Below are positions 17,236 to 26,433 of a stretch of 64,000 nucleotides of DNA, in pieces. The notes beneath the pieces were generated by a model. It did no database searches, had not been told where the DNA came from, and saw nothing but the letters and a program-made list of their open reading frames with translations. This DNA comes from Donghicola sp041224595 (lineage in GTDB: Bacteria; Pseudomonadota; Alphaproteobacteria; Rhodobacterales; Rhodobacteraceae), in NCBI RefSeq assembly GCF_041224595.1, contig NZ_JBGFGN010000151.1, positions 62,001-126,000 on the forward strand, given 5' to 3'. Position 1 is the stretch's first letter. Each line of letters begins with the position of its first letter. Both the position numbers and the translations under genes were made by a program.

Positions 17236-18462
17236 ATGACCCAGACGAGTGACATCCTGATCGTCGGCGGTGGGCTGGCTGGCCCATCCTTGGCGCTTGC
17301 ACTGGCCCAACAGGGCCTGACGGTAACCATCATCGACGCCCTGCCTGCCACCACGCGGGCAGAGAGCGGCTTTGACGGGCGCTCTTATGCGCTGTCGCTG
17401 GCCAGCCAGCGACTGCTTGGCGCGCTCGGCCTCTGGCGCGATCTGGCGGACACCGCGCAGCCCATGCTCGAGATCAAGGTAACGGACGGCCGCGCGGGCG
17501 AAGGCCCCTCGCCGTTCTGGATGCATTTTGATCACGCCGAGATCGAAGAAGGCCCAATGGGATATATGGTGGAGGATCGTCACCTGCGCCCCGTTCTCTT
17601 GGCCGCAATGGATGCAGAGCCGAATATCACCCAGATTTCAGGTCATACCGCAGTCGACCAAACTGTCGATCCCACAGGCGTCACTGTCACGCTGGACAAC
17701 GGCGACACCCTGCGCACGCGCCTGCTGATCGGCGCCGATGGCCGCCGCAGCGGCGTGCAGGCCCGCTCGGGCATCAAACGCAGCGGGTGGGACTACAACC
17801 AGACCGCTCTGGTCTGCGCGATTGAGCATGAGAAGCCCCACTTTGGCACCGCCCACCAGTTCTTCATGCCGCCCGGTCCGCTGGCAATCCTGCCCCTGCG
17901 CGGCAATGTCAGCTCTATCGTCTGGAGCGAGCGCACCGATCAGGCTGCTGCGATCAACGCGCTGGACGACGCCAGCTATATCGAAGTTCTGCGCCCCCGC
18001 TTTGGTGACTTCCTTGGCGACATCAAACTGGCTGGCAAGCGCTTCACCTACCCGCTGAACATCACCATCGCGAACAGCTTTGTCGCCGAACGCGTGGCGC
18101 TGATCGGGGATGCGGCCCACGGGGTTCACCCCATCGCCGGTCAAGGCCTGAACGCAGGTCTAAAAGACGTCGGCGCATTGGCACAGGTTCTGATCGATGC
18201 ACAACGCCGCGGCGACGATATCGCCAGCCCGGTGGTTCTAGGGCACTATCAGGAATGGCGCAGGTTCGACGCGACCTCAATGGCGCTGGCCATGGACGCG
18301 TTCAACAAGCTGTTCTCGAACGACAACCCGCTCCTGCGGGTGGGTCGAGATCTGGGGATGGGTGTGATCAACGCGATGCCGCGTCTGCGCCGGACCTTTA
18401 TCCGCGAGGCAGCGGGTCTGACCGGCGATGTACCCCGCCTGCTCAAGGGCGAGGCGCTGTAA
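17236..18462 (+). CDS. FAD monooxygenase of ubiquinone synthesis (UbiH/COQ6 family)
   Basis: A flavin aromatic hydroxylase that adds oxygen to the ubiquinone ring. The 408-residue protein has the dinucleotide-binding motif ILIVGGGLAGPSLALAL, the DG motif in LLIGADGRRSG, and the GD-x-AHGVHPIAGQGLNAGLKD motif that is diagnostic of UbiH/F/VisC/COQ6. Which ring position (C1, C5 or C6) it acts on cannot be read off, so no symbol is given. The start at 17236 follows gcaagg. The next gene is convergent. Confidence 0.9.
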   Translation: MTQTSDILIVGGGLAGPSLALALAQQGLTVTIIDALPATTRAESGFDGRSYALSLASQRLLGALGLWRDLADTAQPMLEIKVTDGRAGEGPSPFWMHFDHAEIEEGPMGYMVEDRHLRPVLLAAMDAEPNITQISGHTAVDQTVDPTGVTVTLDNGDTLRTRLLIGADGRRSGVQARSGIKRSGWDYNQTALVCAIEHEKPHFGTAHQFFMPPGPLAILPLRGNVSSIVWSERTDQAAAINALDDASYIEVLRPRFGDFLGDIKLAGKRFTYPLNITIANSFVAERVALIGDAAHGVHPIAGQGLNAGLKDVGALAQVLIDAQRRGDDIASPVVLGHYQEWRRFDATSMALAMDAFNKLFSNDNPLLRVGRDLGMGVINAMPRLRRTFIREAAGLTGDVPRLLKGEAL

Positions 18463-18468
18463 GCCGGA

Positions 18469-18651
18469 TCAATCCAGCTTACGAGCCTCATCGGGCAGCA
18501 TAATCGGGATACCGTCGCGGATCGGGAACGCCAGCTTGGCTGATTTCGAGATCAGTTCCTGCTTTTCCGCGTCGTATTCCAGCGTGGTCAGAGTCAGCGG
18601 ACACATCAGCGCCTCTAGCATACGGCGGTCAAAAGCGGCTGCTTGGGTCAT
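18469..18651 (-). CDS. Trm112 family protein
   Basis: A 60-residue protein with one cysteine (MCPLTLTTLEYD) and the C-terminal FPIRDGIPIMLPDEAR signature of the bacterial YcaR/Trm112 family. Eukaryotic Trm112 activates several methyltransferases; the bacterial role is less clear. It overlaps the preceding Lon-domain gene by 4 bases, so the pair is translationally coupled. Confidence 0.9.
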   Translation of the reverse strand: MTQAAAFDRRMLEALMCPLTLTTLEYDAEKQELISKSAKLAFPIRDGIPIMLPDEARKLD

Positions 18652-19301
18652 TGCATGAAATCTCCGGAGTCATTGCCACTGTGCAGGGCGTATTCGAGCA
18701 GGGTTATGATCGTCTCGCGCCGCGTGGTCAATGACGGCGCCTCTAGCAGCGCTTGCTTGTCTTCGGGCGAGAACGGGCACAGCATCGACAGCGCGTTGAT
18801 CAGCATCTCGTCATCCGCATCGCCAAGGCTTTCCCAGTCCGTCGACAGGTCTTGGGAAGCAAAGTAGCGCGACAGCAGATCCATAAACGGTCCGCGATCA
18901 AAGGCCCCGTCGATCTCGGGTTTCCCCAGATCGCGCTCGAACCCGCTCCAGTCCACTTCGCAGCGGCGATAGGGCGTGAACCCGTCGATCTCGCGCTTCA
19001 TGCGGAACCGCGACACGCCGGTCAGGGTGATCATGTAGCGCCCATCCTCGGTTTCCGAGAATTGGGTCAACCGACCGGCACAGCCGATAGTACTTAGGCC
19101 CGATGCGCCCCCTGCCGGCCCCTTTTCGGGCTGGATCATGCCAATCAGACGCTGGGGCGTCTTCATGCAGTCTTCGATCATCGCCAGATAGCGCGGTTCG
19201 AAAATATGCAAAGGCAACCGGGCACGCGGCAAGAGCAGCGCACCAGGCAGAGGAAAAATCGCAATTGTTTCGGGCAGATCAGATGATGACAGCATACGCA
19301 T
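18648..19301 (-). CDS. Lon substrate-binding (LON_substr_bdg) domain protein
   Basis: This 217-residue protein has only the N-terminal substrate-binding domain of Lon protease: IAIFPLPGALLLPRARLPLHIFEPRYLAMIEDCM at the start and GCAGRLTQFSETEDGRY in the middle. There is no AAA or protease part. The function of such stand-alone proteins is unknown. The ATG at 19301 was preferred to an in-frame TTG at 19304. It lies between a thioredoxin-like gene upstream and Trm112 downstream, a common order in Rhodobacterales. Confidence 0.88.
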   Translation of the reverse strand: MRMLSSSDLPETIAIFPLPGALLLPRARLPLHIFEPRYLAMIEDCMKTPQRLIGMIQPEKGPAGGASGLSTIGCAGRLTQFSETEDGRYMITLTGVSRFRMKREIDGFTPYRRCEVDWSGFERDLGKPEIDGAFDRGPFMDLLSRYFASQDLSTDWESLGDADDEMLINALSMLCPFSPEDKQALLEAPSLTTRRETIITLLEYALHSGNDSGDFMQ

Positions 19302-19321
19302 CAACTAGGCCCCGTTAGCGA

Positions 19322-20245
19322 TCAGGCAAATATCATCGAGCTCAATTTACGGCGCCCATTTAGCACAACCGGATCATTGGGCTTCAGCGCCTCGAAGATG
19401 GTGAACAATTGTGCTTTGGCAGCACCGTCATTCCATTCTCGGTCCTTGCGGAAGAGGTCGAGCAGTTCGTTCACCGCACCTTCGGCATCGCCGTTGGCAT
19501 AAAGCGCCTGCGCCAGATCAAAACGCGCCTGCAGATCGTCTGGGTTCGCCTCCACTTGCGCACGCAGTTCAGCCACAGGACCCGCGTCAGACGCTTGCTT
19601 GGCCAGCTCCAGCTGCGCGTGGGCCGCTTCCAGCTCGGGGGCTTTCGAAATCTCGGCGGGGGCGCCATTCAGGATGGCCTCTGCCTGCTCCAGATCGCCG
19701 GTCGCGATATGGGCACGGACCAGTCCGCCATAGGCTTTGGCATGGTTCGGGTCCTCTTCGAGGATCGCCGCGAACACCTGCGCCGCATCCACAGCCTCGC
19801 CGTTTTCCATCATCTCCTCGGCCGCTGCGATCGCGTCATCCAGACCGCCGCTGGCATCACCGCCAGCTGCCTGAACCACACGCTCGACGAACGCCTTGAT
19901 CTCGGAGCCCGGCACAGCACCTTGGAATCCATCCACCGGCTGACCCTGCCAGAAGGCATAGACCGTCGGGATCGACTGCACGCGCAGCTGGCCCGCGATC
20001 ATCTGGTTTTCGTCCACGTTGACTTTGGCCATCTTAACCGCGCCTTTGGCCGCCTTCACGGCATCCTCAAGCTGCGGGCCTAGTGTTTTGCACGGGCCGC
20101 ACCACGGGGCCCAGAAATCCACGATGACAGGGGTGGTCATGCTGGCCTGCACGACCTTGTCCATAAAGTCCGCTTCGCTCACATCCATAATCAGATCGTC
20201 GGCGGCGGGGGCGGCGGTTGCATTGCCTTGTCCCAGTTCGAACAT
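19322..20245 (-). CDS. Thioredoxin-TPR protein, CnoX/YbbN-like
   Basis: A 307-residue protein with a thioredoxin domain (about 15-125, WAPWCGPCKTLGPQ) followed by tetratricopeptide-like helices (about 130-305). CnoX/YbbN holds unfolded, oxidised proteins for GroEL. Enterobacterial CnoX has lost one active-site cysteine. Here the CGPC pair is intact, so true thiol-disulfide activity is possible. The start at 20245 (MFELGQ) has aaggga upstream; a TTG six bases earlier is less likely. Confidence 0.88.
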   Translation of the reverse strand: MFELGQGNATAAPAADDLIMDVSEADFMDKVVQASMTTPVIVDFWAPWCGPCKTLGPQLEDAVKAAKGAVKMAKVNVDENQMIAGQLRVQSIPTVYAFWQGQPVDGFQGAVPGSEIKAFVERVVQAAGGDASGGLDDAIAAAEEMMENGEAVDAAQVFAAILEEDPNHAKAYGGLVRAHIATGDLEQAEAILNGAPAEISKAPELEAAHAQLELAKQASDAGPVAELRAQVEANPDDLQARFDLAQALYANGDAEGAVNELLDLFRKDREWNDGAAKAQLFTIFEALKPNDPVVLNGRRKLSSMIFA

Positions 20246-20300
20246 CGTCAAATTCCCTTAGTGGTCTGTTGCACCCTATATGAGGGCGCAAGAATGAATA

Positions 20301-21089
20301 TCAAAGGTCAAAGCTCGCGAAAACAGGTGCGTGGTCGCTGGGTTGCTCCCATCCACGCACGTCGCGGCGGATTCGGCTGGAATGACCCGCGTTCGCGATG
20401 TCCTGCGTGGCCCAGATGTGGTCCAGACGGCGGCCTTTGTCCGCTGCTGACCAGTCCTTGGCACGGTAGGACCACCAGCTGTAGAGCTGGCCTTCGGGGA
20501 TGTCCTGACGGGTCACGTCGACCCAGTTTCCTGCGTCCTGCGCCTGCGCCAGATGCTCTACCTCGATCGGAGTGTGGCTGACGATCTTGAGCAGTTGCTT
20601 GTGGCTCCAGACATCATCCTCGCGCGGGGCGATGTTCAGATCACCCACCATGATGGATTTCTGCGGCGCGTTCGCGTGCCACCAGTCCCGCATCTCGGTC
20701 AGATAATCCAGCTTCTGCCCGAACTTCTCGTTGATCTCGCGGTCGGGCTTATCGCCACCTGCAGGGACATAGAAGTTGTGCACCGTCACACCATTTTCCA
20801 GCTGACCCGCGATATGGCGCGCATGGCCCAAACCGGCAAAGTCAAAGCTGGCCACTTCGGTGATCGGCTGCTTGGACAGAATCGCGACACCGTTATAGCC
20901 CTTCTGGCCGCGGGCAATCATGTGCTCGTACCCTAGGGCGCGAAACGCCTCCATCGGGATCAACTCGACGGGGCTCTTGCACTCTTGCAGGCACAGGACG
21001 TCAGGGGCATCTTCGGTCATCAGACGCTCGACCAGACCCGCGCGCAGCCGGACCGAGTTGATGTTCCACGTTGCCAGAGTAAAGCCCAT
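20301..21089 (-). CDS. xth: Exodeoxyribonuclease III
   Basis: A Mg-dependent exonuclease/AP endonuclease of base-excision repair. The protein has 262 residues, normal for the family. The EEP motifs are present: TWNINSVR at the N-terminus, LCLQECKS with the metal-binding Glu, GDLNIAP, DHIWAT and the final SDHAPV. The start at 21089 (MGFTLATWN) was chosen because gaggg lies 6-9 bases upstream; a start 15 bases earlier is possible. Confidence 0.93.
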   Translation of the reverse strand: MGFTLATWNINSVRLRAGLVERLMTEDAPDVLCLQECKSPVELIPMEAFRALGYEHMIARGQKGYNGVAILSKQPITEVASFDFAGLGHARHIAGQLENGVTVHNFYVPAGGDKPDREINEKFGQKLDYLTEMRDWWHANAPQKSIMVGDLNIAPREDDVWSHKQLLKIVSHTPIEVEHLAQAQDAGNWVDVTRQDIPEGQLYSWWSYRAKDWSAADKGRRLDHIWATQDIANAGHSSRIRRDVRGWEQPSDHAPVFASFDL

Positions 21090-21163
21090 GTCGCCCTCGT
21101 TCATTCAAAGTCTTCCCCAGCGATATACCTGCCCGCCTTCCATGACGAAAGGCGATGCCGGAA

Positions 21164-21191
21164 TAAAAAAAGACCCGAGCCGAAGCCCGGG
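21164..21191 (-). terminator. Intrinsic terminator of the response regulator gene
   Basis: The stem cccgggc / gctcggg (minus strand) with a ttcg tetraloop is followed by tcttttttt. It lies between the regulator and xth. Confidence 0.9.
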
Positions 21192-21294
21192 CCAAGTCCA
21201 ACAGGGAGGTACATGTCATAACCCGGACATGCGCGGGGTACTTAATTCTAGAGTGCCTGCATACAGCGTGCCAAACATTGATCTGCCGCAAAGC

Positions 21295-21981
21295 TTAGGC
21301 ATTTAGTCGATAGCCACCGGACTCTGTCACAAGCAGACGCGCATTCGAGGGATCGGGTTCGATTTTTTGGCGAAGCCGGTAAATGTGCGTCTCTAGCGTG
21401 TGCGTTGTCACCCCAGCGTTGTATCCCCATACTTCATGCAAGAGGATGTCTCTGGCAACTACCCCATCGGGAGAGCGGTGTAGAAACTTTAGAATATTCG
21501 TCTCTTTCTCGGTCAGACGGATCTTTTTCTCATCAGCAGTGATCAACATTTTCATCGAAGGCTTAAAAGTATAGGGCCCAACGACGAAAACTGCGTCCTC
21601 GCTTTGCTCGTGCTGGCGCAGCTGTGCGCGAATCCGAGCCAAAAGAACGGGGAACTTGAACGGCTTGGTCACGTAGTCATTCGCGCCAGCGTCCAGACCC
21701 AGAATGGTGTCAGCGTCGCTGTCATGGCCGGTCAGCATCAACACGGGCGCTTTGACACCCTGCTTGCGCATCCGGCGGCACAGCTCGCGACCGTCAGTGT
21801 CGGGCAAGCCAACATCCAGAATCACCAGATCGAACAGACCGTCTTTGACCTTTTCCATGGCTTCGGCGCCGTTGCCGGCCTCAAAGACATCAAAATCCTC
21901 GGTCATCACCAGCTGCTCGCTCAGCGCTTCGCGAAGGTCCTCGTCATCGTCTACCAAAAGGATCTTACGCAGTTGCGACAT
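21295..21981 (-). CDS. OmpR/PhoB-type response regulator, orphan
   Basis: The 228-residue protein has a receiver domain (LLVDDDEDLREAL, phospho-Asp in LVILDVGLPDTDG, Lys in VTKPFKF) and a winged-helix DNA-binding domain (about 125-228, THTLETHIYRLRQKIEPDP). No histidine kinase gene is adjacent, so its partner must be elsewhere. It may be the Rhodobacterales counterpart of CenR, an essential envelope regulator, but I cannot confirm that. It has its own strong terminator and is divergent from ribA. Confidence 0.88.
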   Translation of the reverse strand: MSQLRKILLVDDDEDLREALSEQLVMTEDFDVFEAGNGAEAMEKVKDGLFDLVILDVGLPDTDGRELCRRMRKQGVKAPVLMLTGHDSDADTILGLDAGANDYVTKPFKFPVLLARIRAQLRQHEQSEDAVFVVGPYTFKPSMKMLITADEKKIRLTEKETNILKFLHRSPDGVVARDILLHEVWGYNAGVTTHTLETHIYRLRQKIEPDPSNARLLVTESGGYRLNA

Positions 21982-22146
21982 TTTAGTTCTCCGTTGTCTC
22001 TCTTGCGTGTGAGATGAGCTTCACACAGGCTCACGACAAGGTTTGTGGCACCAACTTCACGCCCTCGTGTCGGGGTGAAGGGTTTTATTTCAATTTCCGG
22101 CTCAAAGAGTTACAGAACTCTTCGAATTAAGAGAGGAGCCGAAACA

Positions 22147-23235
22147 ATGGCCTTCGCCCCTGACATCATCGAGGATCTGGCCCGCGCCCGCGGCGATTTG
22201 CGAATGGGCGTGCCTATTGTGCTGCGTGGCACCGACTCTCTGCTGGTCATGGCCGCAGAAAGCCTGTCCGTTGCGCGTCTGGCCGATCTGCGCAGTCTGG
22301 GGAAACCGCCGGTCGTTGTCCTGACCTCTCATCGTGCCGAAACTTTAAAGGCGACGCCATATGACGGCGATTTGGCACGCATCACCGTGCCGGACGAGGC
22401 TGACCTCTGGTGGGTGCGCGCCATGGCAGACCCCAAGCACGACATGGACGTGCCCATGAAGGGACCGTTCCAGATCGCCCGTGGCGGGGATGCCAGCCTG
22501 CACCGCTTGGCCATCCAGCTTGTGAAAACCGCGCACCTATTGCCCGCCGCGCTGGCGGTCCCTCTGGACAACCCCGATGCATTCGCTGCTGAACACCGCC
22601 TGACCTTGATCGACACGGGCCTCGCCGGACCTGCCATCGCCGCCGAAGCGTCCTTGCACCCCGTCGCCGCCGCGCGCCTGCCCATGGTCGCGTCCGAGGC
22701 GGGTCGCCTGCACATCTACCGCCCCGAAGACGGCAACGAAGAGCACTACGCGATCGAGATCGGAAATCCCTCTCGCGATGAACCCGTTCTGGCCCGCCTG
22801 CATTCTGCTTGCTTCACCGGTGACGTGTTGGGCAGCCTGAAATGCGACTGCGGCCCCCAGCTCAATGGTGCCCTACAGCAGATGGGCACCGAAGGCGCGG
22901 GCGTCCTGCTCTATCTGAACCAAGAGGGGCGCGGCATCGGCCTTGCCAACAAAATGCGCGCCTATGCCTTGCAGGATCAGGGCTTCGACACGGTCGAGGC
23001 CAACCACCGTTTGGGTTTCGAGGATGATGAACGCGATTTCCGCATCGGTGCCGCGATCCTGCGTCGTCTGGGCTTCAACTCGGTCCGCCTGATGACAAAC
23101 AACCCGCGAAAAATGGCGATGATGGAAAAGATGGGCATCTCGGTTGCCGAGCGCGTACCGCTGATCCTCGGGCAGACCCCGCAGAACGCAGCCTACCTCG
23201 CGACCAAGGCCAAGAAGTCGGGGCACCTGCTATGA
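22147..23235 (+). CDS. ribA: GTP cyclohydrolase II with N-terminal extension
   Basis: Opens GTP to the first riboflavin precursor. The last 190 residues form the RibA domain: the zinc cysteines in HSACFTGDVLGSLKCDCGPQ, the catalytic LYLNQEGRGIGLANK, and TNNPRKM at the end. The first 150 residues (MAFAPDIIEDLARARGDLRMGVPIVL) resemble a RibB-like fold but do not show the DHBP-synthase acidic motifs, so the protein is not a classical bifunctional RibBA. The start at 22147 follows gagaggag. No FMN riboswitch is visible upstream. It overlaps the next gene by 4 bases. Confidence 0.92.
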   Translation: MAFAPDIIEDLARARGDLRMGVPIVLRGTDSLLVMAAESLSVARLADLRSLGKPPVVVLTSHRAETLKATPYDGDLARITVPDEADLWWVRAMADPKHDMDVPMKGPFQIARGGDASLHRLAIQLVKTAHLLPAALAVPLDNPDAFAAEHRLTLIDTGLAGPAIAAEASLHPVAAARLPMVASEAGRLHIYRPEDGNEEHYAIEIGNPSRDEPVLARLHSACFTGDVLGSLKCDCGPQLNGALQQMGTEGAGVLLYLNQEGRGIGLANKMRAYALQDQGFDTVEANHRLGFEDDERDFRIGAAILRRLGFNSVRLMTNNPRKMAMMEKMGISVAERVPLILGQTPQNAAYLATKAKKSGHLL

Positions 23236-23732
23236 ACCGCCACGATCTGGTCGTCACCCCGACATGCGTCCGCTTCTTGAACCGCCGCTTTCCCCGCACC
23301 ATCGGGCGCGGCGGGATCACCAGCGCCATCGACAAACGCGAGGGCGATGGCGCCACCCCGCGCGGGACTCACCGCATTCTGGGAATGCTCTATCGCCCCG
23401 ACCGCATGGCGCGCCCTGCCGACTGGGCCGTGCCCATCCGCCCACGCGACCTGTGGTCCGACGATGTCAAAGATCAGGACTACAACTTGATGGTCCGCGC
23501 CCCCTACCCCCACAGTCACGAGGCCTTGCGCCGCGCCGATCCGCTCTATGATTTGGTGCTGATCACCGACTGGAACTGGCCTCGCGCCGAACGCGGCAAA
23601 GGCAGCGCGATCTTTATCCACCAGTGGCGCCGCCCCGGATATCCGACAGCAGGCTGTGTGGCATTCGATCCGCAGGATCTGCGCTGGATTGCCCGCCGGA
23701 TCACTTACGAAAGCAAGCTGATCGTTCTGTAA
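23232..23732 (+). CDS. L,D-transpeptidase (YkuD) family protein
   Basis: A 166-residue single-domain protein with the YkuD motif FIHQWRRPGYPTAGCVAF, in which the His and the nucleophile Cys are present. YkuD enzymes make 3-3 crosslinks or anchor lipoproteins to peptidoglycan. No signal peptide or membrane helix is visible, which is odd for a periplasmic enzyme; it may be a cytoplasmic member or the start could be misplaced. It overlaps ribA by 4 bases, so coexpression is likely. Confidence 0.85.
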   Translation: MNRHDLVVTPTCVRFLNRRFPRTIGRGGITSAIDKREGDGATPRGTHRILGMLYRPDRMARPADWAVPIRPRDLWSDDVKDQDYNLMVRAPYPHSHEALRRADPLYDLVLITDWNWPRAERGKGSAIFIHQWRRPGYPTAGCVAFDPQDLRWIARRITYESKLIVL

Positions 23733-24128
23733 TTATTCAGGGTAGTTCCGACGGCGCCACGCGGTGATGATGTGCTGGTAGCCATTCAGCGCACTCACAC
23801 GCCATTCGTAGGTGTGGATCGCATTCTTGGGGCAAGGGCTGGCATAACGGAACACACCCGACGGGATCACAACATCCCCAGTCACGTTCAGTTTCAGCCG
23901 CTTTGACCCGTGATTGGCCCCGGGGTTGTCCAGATCAATCATCCGGAACAGCAAATGTGTCGTGTTTTCCGGAACGTCCTTCAGGATAAACTCGGGGTTG
24001 GGGACAGCGTTGGGCCGACCCGTCGTGCACCGCGGAATCTTGCCCCATTCAAACACAACAGACATCTCTGCAGCGGCAACCGAAGGCAAAGACAAAAGAG
24101 TCGCCAGAACCAAAAAACGAAAACGCAT
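23733..24128 (-). CDS. Secreted PEBP/YbhB-like protein
   Basis: A 131-residue protein with a signal peptide ending VAAA|EM. The segment TTHLLFRMIDLDNPGANHG contains the ligand-pocket pattern of phosphatidylethanolamine-binding-like proteins (YbhB/YbcL family), and HTYEWRVSALN is the second conserved stretch. It is shorter than most members. The ligand is unknown. Its stop abuts the stop of the convergent transpeptidase gene. Confidence 0.68.
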   Translation of the reverse strand: MRFRFLVLATLLSLPSVAAAEMSVVFEWGKIPRCTTGRPNAVPNPEFILKDVPENTTHLLFRMIDLDNPGANHGSKRLKLNVTGDVVIPSGVFRYASPCPKNAIHTYEWRVSALNGYQHIITAWRRRNYPE

Positions 24129-24188
24129 TTATTACTCCAAGTCCAATGCACTCAGTCGAGCATTTGGCCAGCGCAAGAGCAAGTCACA

Positions 24189-24842
24189 TTACCCGTAGTC
24201 GCGCGCACCAAAGATCGCGCTACCCACACGAACATGTGTCGCGCCAAAACTGATGGCTTTTTCAAAGTCATCGCTCATGCCCATGGACAAACCAGACAGG
24301 CCGTTTCGCTCTGCAATCTTGCGTAACAAAGCGAAATGCAGGCTTGCCTCTTCGTCCACCGGCGGGATGCACATTAGGCCGCGAATGGGCAGGTCCATGC
24401 CCTGACATTCCTTGATGAACCCATCTGCATCAGCGGGCGCAATACCTGCTTTTTGCGGCTCTTCGCCTGTGTTCACCTGAATGAACAGCTCGGGGCAGTG
24501 GCCCATTTCCTGCGCCAAACGGGCGATTGTGGTGGCGATTTTCGGGCGATCGACCGTGTGGATCGACTGCGCCAATTCCATCGCCTGTCGGGCCTTGTTG
24601 CTTTGAAGCGGGCCAATCAGGTGCAATTCGATCCCGTTATAGGACTCGCGGAACATGGGCCATTTTCCCGCCGCTTCCTGCACCTTGTTTTCACCAAAAA
24701 CGCGGTGACCCTCTTTCAGCACCTCTTCGACGCGCGCGTTGGGCTGCACCTTGGACACCGCGATCAGGGTGACGTCCGCCTCGTTGCGACCATGGTCGGC
24801 GCAGGCTTTGGATAGACGCTGTTTAATCTCGGAGAGGGACAT
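24189..24842 (-). CDS. YggS/PLPBP family PLP homeostasis protein
   Basis: A 217-residue TIM-barrel protein that binds pyridoxal phosphate without known catalysis and keeps PLP and amino-acid pools balanced. The PLP lysine is in LIAVSKVQPN; FGENKVQEA, LIGPLQSNKA and LSMGMSDDFEKAI are family signatures. It overlaps the 3' end of the sulfotransferase gene upstream by 20 bases, so the two are coupled. Confidence 0.93.
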   Translation of the reverse strand: MSLSEIKQRLSKACADHGRNEADVTLIAVSKVQPNARVEEVLKEGHRVFGENKVQEAAGKWPMFRESYNGIELHLIGPLQSNKARQAMELAQSIHTVDRPKIATTIARLAQEMGHCPELFIQVNTGEEPQKAGIAPADADGFIKECQGMDLPIRGLMCIPPVDEEASLHFALLRKIAERNGLSGLSMGMSDDFEKAISFGATHVRVGSAIFGARDYG

Positions 24843-26310
24843 TGCTGAGGGCCTCGTAAGTCTCGATAAAGGGTTTCATCTCGTCGGCAAAGCGGCGCCA
24901 GCCACCTTTGGCAGACTTGTAAACCGGCACGCGCACCTGTCCAAGGCTCAATGTCCGCACAGCGCCCTCGCCCTCTTCTGGATGAAGGCAGGCGTCCTGC
25001 CACTGCAAATTTACGCCGTTCACAAGACGCGGGATCTGGGTGTCGGGGTCCTCGACCAAGTCCTCGTACTGCACCTCGATCATGCGGTCGCCCATCTGGT
25101 CGCGAAACGCCTCGACGCATTTCTGGAACAGGATCACTTGCTTGGCGATGTCCTCGAGCTTGAACGCGTACTTGTGCGTTCCCTCGGCAAAATGGTTCCG
25201 ATAGATCGACAAGGCGACATCGCGCGGGTCTCGGCGCACCACGACAAACCGCGCGTCAGGCATCGCCATTGTCAGCGCAGGCATGGTGAGAAAGGTCATA
25301 ATCGATTTGTCGGTCACATATTTTGCGGAGCCATCCGCACATTCCGTGAGCGCCGCTCGCAACCGGCGGGCAACCGTTTCTAGGGTATTTTGCGCGACGT
25401 CCTTCAGATTTCCGGGCTCTTTGGTCGTACCACCAAGAGAAGCGCGCGCCAGTTTACTGCCAATCGCCAGTTCTTCGGCATTCGTCACCTCTGAGTGGCG
25501 CCCCAAGATACGCTCTACCAGCGTAGTCCCCGAACGCGGCATGCCGCAGACGAAAATCGGGATCGGGCGGGCATCTGTTTCCGTGATCGGCGGCAGCACC
25601 ACGTCCTGCTGCGCAGCAATCAACCGATCAACCTCTTCTGCCGCGCCCTCCATATTCGGAGCAGCGTATTCCCGCTGCAACCTGTTGGCTTCGTGCAAGT
25701 AGGTGAACACCTTGTCGTCTTCGCGCAGGTCACCGTACGCTTTGCCCAAGGCATAGGCCAAATGGCAGCGTGATTTGGCTGTCACCTCTGGTAGATCGTA
25801 GACCGCCAGCATCTTGTCGATAATCGGATCGCCTGCCTGAATGCGGCGCGGCTGAACGTAACTGCGGTAGTTCTCGCCATAGGTAGGCACTTCGGTGATC
25901 AACCCTTCGATCAGCTTGTTCGAGGCATCGAAATCCCCCAGCTGCATCCGGATCAGAGCTTCGTCCAGACGAATAGACCGCTTCTTCGGCAACAGCATGC
26001 GCAGTCGGTTCAGGGTCTTGAGCGCCTCTTTGTGTTGGTAGCACGCCATCTGCGCCGAACAGAGAGCCTTGAGGATTTCGGGGGTTTTCGGCTTCAGACG
26101 ATCTGCCGTCTTCAGCGCTTTCACCGCGGTGCGGGGCAGGTGCAACTCGCTGGCGGTTAGGGCCAGATGATAATGCGCTTCGGCCAAGCGCGGCGCGACC
26201 GCGAGGACCTTCTGCAAGAGTTGGAGCGACTGACTAAACTGACCGGACTGACGCAACTGGATCGCTTGCTGCATCGCGGACTTGATTTGCGAGGGCGAGG
26301 GGGGGGCCAT
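24823..26310 (-). CDS. TPR-sulfotransferase fusion protein
   Basis: The 495-residue protein begins with tetratricopeptide-like helices (about 1-220) and ends with a PAPS-dependent sulfotransferase domain. PIFVCGMPRSGTTLVERIL is the 5'-phosphosulfate loop, and RFVVVRRDPRDVALSIYRNHF is the 3'-phosphate-binding segment. The acceptor is unknown. Such fusions are frequent in Roseobacters. The ATG at 26310 is preceded by aaagga; longer frames exist but lack support. Confidence 0.88.
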   Translation of the reverse strand: MAPPSPSQIKSAMQQAIQLRQSGQFSQSLQLLQKVLAVAPRLAEAHYHLALTASELHLPRTAVKALKTADRLKPKTPEILKALCSAQMACYQHKEALKTLNRLRMLLPKKRSIRLDEALIRMQLGDFDASNKLIEGLITEVPTYGENYRSYVQPRRIQAGDPIIDKMLAVYDLPEVTAKSRCHLAYALGKAYGDLREDDKVFTYLHEANRLQREYAAPNMEGAAEEVDRLIAAQQDVVLPPITETDARPIPIFVCGMPRSGTTLVERILGRHSEVTNAEELAIGSKLARASLGGTTKEPGNLKDVAQNTLETVARRLRAALTECADGSAKYVTDKSIMTFLTMPALTMAMPDARFVVVRRDPRDVALSIYRNHFAEGTHKYAFKLEDIAKQVILFQKCVEAFRDQMGDRMIEVQYEDLVEDPDTQIPRLVNGVNLQWQDACLHPEEGEGAVRTLSLGQVRVPVYKSAKGGWRRFADEMKPFIETYEALSNVPLRD

Positions 26311-26386
26311 CTCAATTCCTTTGGAAACAATACCCGACCGAAATAAGCCTTCGCGTTTCCAAGGGAAAGGCATTCCCCAAAAGAAA

Positions 26387-26408
26387 AGAGCGGGCAATTG
26401 CCCGCTCT
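26387..26408 (-). terminator. Intrinsic terminator of the porin gene
   Basis: The 22-base perfect palindrome agagcgggcaattgcccgctct is followed on the minus strand by ttttcttttgggg, 26 bases past the porin stop. Confidence 0.88.
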
Positions 26409-26433
26409 TCCCTAATCAAAGATCTAGATGACC

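Noticed and set aside
21982..22146. FMN riboswitch before ribA
   Set aside because: The conserved RFN blocks are not visible; only short inverted repeats are seen.
22147..23235. Bifunctional RibBA
   Set aside because: The N-terminal part lacks the acidic motif of DHBP synthase; only the GTP cyclohydrolase II half is clear.
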